Shown here piece by piece: positions 61,876-64,000 of a DNA stretch of 64,000 nucleotides (its first letter is position 1; the number at the start of each line of letters is the position of its first letter). The notes under the pieces were generated by a model. It was not told the DNA's origin. It searched no databases and saw nothing but the letters and a program-made list of their open reading frames with translations. Made by a program: the position numbers and the translations under genes. The stretch is from Cohnella endophytica (GTDB taxonomy: Bacteria > Bacillota > Bacilli > Paenibacillales > Paenibacillaceae): NCBI RefSeq assembly GCF_003628305.1, contig NZ_RBZM01000005.1:124001-188000 (forward strand), written 5' to 3'.

Positions 61876-62295
61876 ATGGACGGAATGGTAGATTCCTTAT
61901 TGTCTCACCCTTTTCCGGCGATGATAGCGTATTTCTCGGTTGGAATATTGGCGTTGATCGTATTTCTCGCGGCATTCGAGTGGGTAACGAAATACGACGG
62001 CTGGAGCGAGATTCGTAAGGGCAATCTATCCGTGGCCATGGCGACAAGCGGAAAAATATTCGGAATATGCAATATTTTTCGCTTCTCCATCGAGGCCAAG
62101 GATTCGATCTATCATAGCTTATTATGGGCGGCGGTAGGCTTCGTGCTCCTGTTGGTGGCCTACTTTTTATTCGAGTTTTTGACGCCGGTGTTCCGAATCG
62201 ACGAAGAGATCGAGAAGGATAACCGCGCGGTCGGATTACTGGCGATGGTGATCTCGGTTTCGCTTTCTTATATTATTGGCGCTGCCGTCACATAA
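61876..62295 (+). CDS. DUF350 membrane protein (YjfL-like)
   Basis: 139-aa inner-membrane protein with four helices (MIAYFSVGILALIVFLAAFEWV; NLSVAMATSGKIFGIC; SLLWAAVGFVLLLVAYFLFEFL; AVGLLAMVISVSLSYIIGAAV). The DUF350 pattern is clear. Function unknown. It follows mutS2 by 16 bp and begins a compact run of genes that ends with cysK. Confidence 0.88.
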   Translation: MDGMVDSLLSHPFPAMIAYFSVGILALIVFLAAFEWVTKYDGWSEIRKGNLSVAMATSGKIFGICNIFRFSIEAKDSIYHSLLWAAVGFVLLLVAYFLFEFLTPVFRIDEEIEKDNRAVGLLAMVISVSLSYIIGAAVT

Positions 62296-62309
62296 CGGAG
62301 GACAAAGGA

Positions 62310-62393
62310 ATGAAATATTTATGGGGCACGCTTTTCGCGTTGGCCGTACTGTTCGTAGTTATCGGAGTTATCTACATGATGAGGGAGGCGTAA
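62310..62393 (+). CDS. 27-aa putative membrane miniprotein
   Basis: Open frame MKYLWGTLFALAVLFVVIGV... ending IYMMREA, a single hydrophobic helix with a basic start. GGAGGACAAAGGA lies directly upstream, and it fits exactly between the DUF350 gene and the zinc-ribbon gene, whose ribosome site lies at its end. Too short for routine gene finding. No family known to me. Confidence 0.6.
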   Translation: MKYLWGTLFALAVLFVVIGVIYMMREA

Positions 62394-62400
62394 AAATCAT

Positions 62401-62952
62401 ATGGCCGTCGTAATCTGTCCATGGTGCCAAAGTGAGATTATTCAGGAAGAAGGCCAAGAGCCGGAAAAGTATTGTCCGGTATGCGATAACGAGCTTGACG
62501 GTTACCGTACGCTTAAGCTGAACATCGGCGAAGATGAGGATGAATACGATGACGAGGAAGACGATGCGGGAGAGGATCAGGCTACCGTTATTTCGATCGA
62601 TGACGAGGACCTGAGCTGGGTCGACGAGGAGACTTTGGTCGAACCGAACGACGAGCTGCAGCAATTCGAGGAAACGGTCGAACAACTGCTGAACGAGCAG
62701 GAATTAGTGCCCGAATGCCCGGTATGCAGGGAGTACATGGTCGAATCCGGCGAACTGCTGATCTCGGCCAATCAATTCCGGCATAGAACGTCCGAAACGT
62801 TGGGCGGAGATGCGGTAATCGAAGCTCCGTTTACGCTGACGATGTATGTATGTCCTTCGTGCTTCGCCGTTCAACAGATTTTGGGAGATGCGCATCGGCA
62901 CCAGGTCGTGCGTCGTTTAAGCTTGGAGCCCACGGAGGGCAACGAGAAATGA
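62401..62952 (+). CDS. Zinc-ribbon protein with acidic linker
   Basis: 183-aa protein with four CxxC pairs: CPWC and CPVC near the N-terminus (6-9 and 25-28) and CPVC and CPSC in the C-terminal half, which suggests two zinc ribbons. They are separated by a very acidic stretch (GEDEDEYDDEEDDAGEDQ). No catalytic motif is seen. Protein or nucleic-acid binding is possible. GAGGGAGG lies 12 nt upstream. It overlaps cysK by 4 bp. Confidence 0.78.
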   Translation: MAVVICPWCQSEIIQEEGQEPEKYCPVCDNELDGYRTLKLNIGEDEDEYDDEEDDAGEDQATVISIDDEDLSWVDEETLVEPNDELQQFEETVEQLLNEQELVPECPVCREYMVESGELLISANQFRHRTSETLGGDAVIEAPFTLTMYVCPSCFAVQQILGDAHRHQVVRRLSLEPTEGNEK

Positions 62953-63866
62953 CGAGAATGGTACGATCGGTCATCGAGCTGATCGGCGACACTCCGGCGA
63001 TTCGGCTGCAGAGACTAGCAGGTCCGGACGACGCTGAAGTATACGTAAAGCTGGAGAAAATGAACCCGAGCGGAAGCGTCAAAGACCGCGCCGCCTCCGG
63101 TTTGCTCATCGACGCGGAAGCGCGCGGAATAATCGGCCCCGGCAGCACGATCGTGGAGCCGACAAGCGGCAACACGGGCATCGGCTTGGCGATGTACGCG
63201 GCGGCCAAAGGATATCGCCTCATTCTGGTCATGCCGGATAATATGACAGCGGAACGTATCGCCCTTGTTCGGGGATACGGCGCGGAAGTCGTATTGACCC
63301 CGGCCGCGGAACGCATGCCGGGATCGATCGCCAAAGCGCGCGAGTTATTGCAGGAAAATCCGGGCAGCTATATGCCCAATCAATTCGAGAACGCCGCGAA
63401 TCCGGATATTCACCGTTCGACGACCGCAATCGAAATTTTCGAGCAGATGGATGGAAGATTAGACGCGTTCGTCGCAACGGCTGGAACCGGCGGTACGATT
63501 ACGGGTACGGGCGAAACGCTTAAGGCGAAGCTTCCCGGCCTGCATGTCGCGGTAGTCGAACCAGCAGGTTCTCCCGTCCTGTCCGGAGGCCAACCCGGGC
63601 CGCACAAGCTCGTCGGGACTAGCCCGGGTTTCGTGCCAAGCATTCTGAATACAACGGTGTACGACGAGATTATTCAAGTGACGGACGAAGACGCTCTAGA
63701 GACGACGAGACGGCTGGCCAGATCGGAAGGCCTGCTGGTGGGTCCATCTTCCGGTGCGTCCGTGTGGGCGGCTCTGCGGGTCGCCCGCAAGCTGGGAGCC
63801 GGTAAACGCGTTCTCTGCATCGCTCCGGATACGGGAGAACGTTATCTCAGCATGGGAATCTTCTGA
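62949..63866 (+). CDS. cysK: Cysteine synthase (O-acetylserine sulfhydrylase)
   Basis: 305-aa PLP enzyme that makes cysteine from O-acetylserine and sulfide. PLP Lys45 lies in NPSGSVKDRAA, the substrate loop is PTSGNTGIGLA, the phosphate-binding loop GTGGTITGTGE, and the C-terminus has GPSSGASVWAALRVA. ATGA overlap with the upstream gene supports coupling. Relatives include cystathionine beta-synthases, but the length and absence of extra domains favour CysK. A 21-bp perfect terminator follows. Confidence 0.92.
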   Translation: MTRMVRSVIELIGDTPAIRLQRLAGPDDAEVYVKLEKMNPSGSVKDRAASGLLIDAEARGIIGPGSTIVEPTSGNTGIGLAMYAAAKGYRLILVMPDNMTAERIALVRGYGAEVVLTPAAERMPGSIAKARELLQENPGSYMPNQFENAANPDIHRSTTAIEIFEQMDGRLDAFVATAGTGGTITGTGETLKAKLPGLHVAVVEPAGSPVLSGGQPGPHKLVGTSPGFVPSILNTTVYDEIIQVTDEDALETTRRLARSEGLLVGPSSGASVWAALRVARKLGAGKRVLCIAPDTGERYLSMGIF

Positions 63867-63872
63867 ATGTAA

Positions 63873-63925
63873 CGAGGGCAGTCCCGAAGATCAGCTACAT
63901 GATCTTCGGGACTGCCCTCGTTTTT
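63873..63925 (+). terminator. Strong terminator after cysK
   Basis: Perfect 21-bp stem (63873-63893 / 63900-63920) with GCTACA loop and five T. Confidence 0.95.
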
Positions 63926-64000
63926 CGATATAAGCGCGAATAACCTGCTCGGCTTCATCGCAGACTAGATCTCGATGGCCAAACGCTTGAACAGGAGGGG
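63891..64000 (-). CDS. Possible 3' end of a minus-strand gene (truncated by window edge)
   Basis: One minus-strand frame is open from the window edge (PPVQAFGHRDLVCDEAEQVI then RAYIEKRGQSRRSCS) and stops at 63893-63891, inside the cysK terminator. The other two minus frames close early. The residues look protein-like (EAEQVIRAYIEKRG is an amphipathic helix), but only 36 codons are visible, so this is tentative. Confidence 0.35.
   Translation of the reverse strand, partial: PPVQAFGHRDLVCDEAEQVIRAYIEKRGQSRRSCS

Overview
The window reads as chromosomal DNA of a Gram-positive, spore-forming Bacillota of the Paenibacillaceae, with a Cohnella- or Paenibacillus-like content. This is an inference from gene families and gene order: infC-rpmI-rplT behind an L20-type leader, T-box leaders, sigI-rsgI, pheST-zapA-mutS2, YesM/YesN-type sugar-import regulators, an IDEAL-domain protein and YvlD-, HesB- and DUF350-type small proteins. 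No phage, transposase, rRNA or CRISPR array is visible. Most genes are on the + strand and are dense, with clear Shine-Dalgarno sites and intrinsic terminators.

Layout. 1-2 kb: the end of a GT4 glycosyltransferase and a membrane GT2. 2-3.5 kb: the translation operon infC (ATT start), rpmI, rplT. 3.5-5.6 kb: a 51-bp tandem array, a nuclease-fold/winged-helix gene on the minus strand, a Gly/Tyr-rich small protein and a GNAT enzyme. 5.7-13.7 kb: branched-chain amino acid synthesis, with a T-box leader (apparent valine codon), ilvB, ilvN, ilvC, leuA, an aminotransferase and leuB. Then come a peroxiredoxin behind a perfect PerR box, a zinc-binding protein, sigI-rsgI behind a SigI-type promoter, a soluble PAS histidine kinase, an M17 aminopeptidase and an MFS transporter. 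21.6-28.2 kb: a MocR regulator, a TetR-controlled efflux pair, a methyltransferase-TPR protein and initiator tRNA. 28.3-36.7 kb: an IDEAL protein, a sugar ABC importer with its two-component system, and an aldo/keto reductase. 36.9-44.4 kb: a HesB-like protein, a DRE-TIM aldolase, an MMPL transporter and the 5-oxoprolinase genes (pxpB and pxpC fused, plus pxpA). 44.5-50.8 kb: a MASE3-GGDEF-EAL protein and a copper module (CopC-CopD fusion, histidine kinase, response regulator, YcnI). 51.2-63.9 kb: a Phe T-box with pheS-pheT, a giant ZapA-domain coiled-coil gene, a CuA-type lipoprotein, a second large 51-bp array, a YvlD-like protein, mutS2, DUF350, a 27-aa membrane peptide, a zinc-ribbon protein and cysK.

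The most unusual objects are these. First, an 841-aa protein whose first ~90 residues are ZapA and whose tail holds 33 nearly perfect 11-residue (hendecad) repeats. Second, three intergenic loci (3.5, 50.9 and 58.4 kb) with different sequences that all have a 51-bp period and share a CTTATT(T)CGSCG core; the first runs into the stop codon of a nuclease-fold gene. Third, a set of regulatory sites readable directly from the sequence: the PerR box, the SigI promoter, the TetR operator over two promoters, MocR-like direct repeats, twin palindromes before the IDEAL gene, and two T-boxes whose alignment assigns the specifier codons.

Limits: all family calls come from reading motifs by eye, with no database search. 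Promoters and operators are pattern matches.
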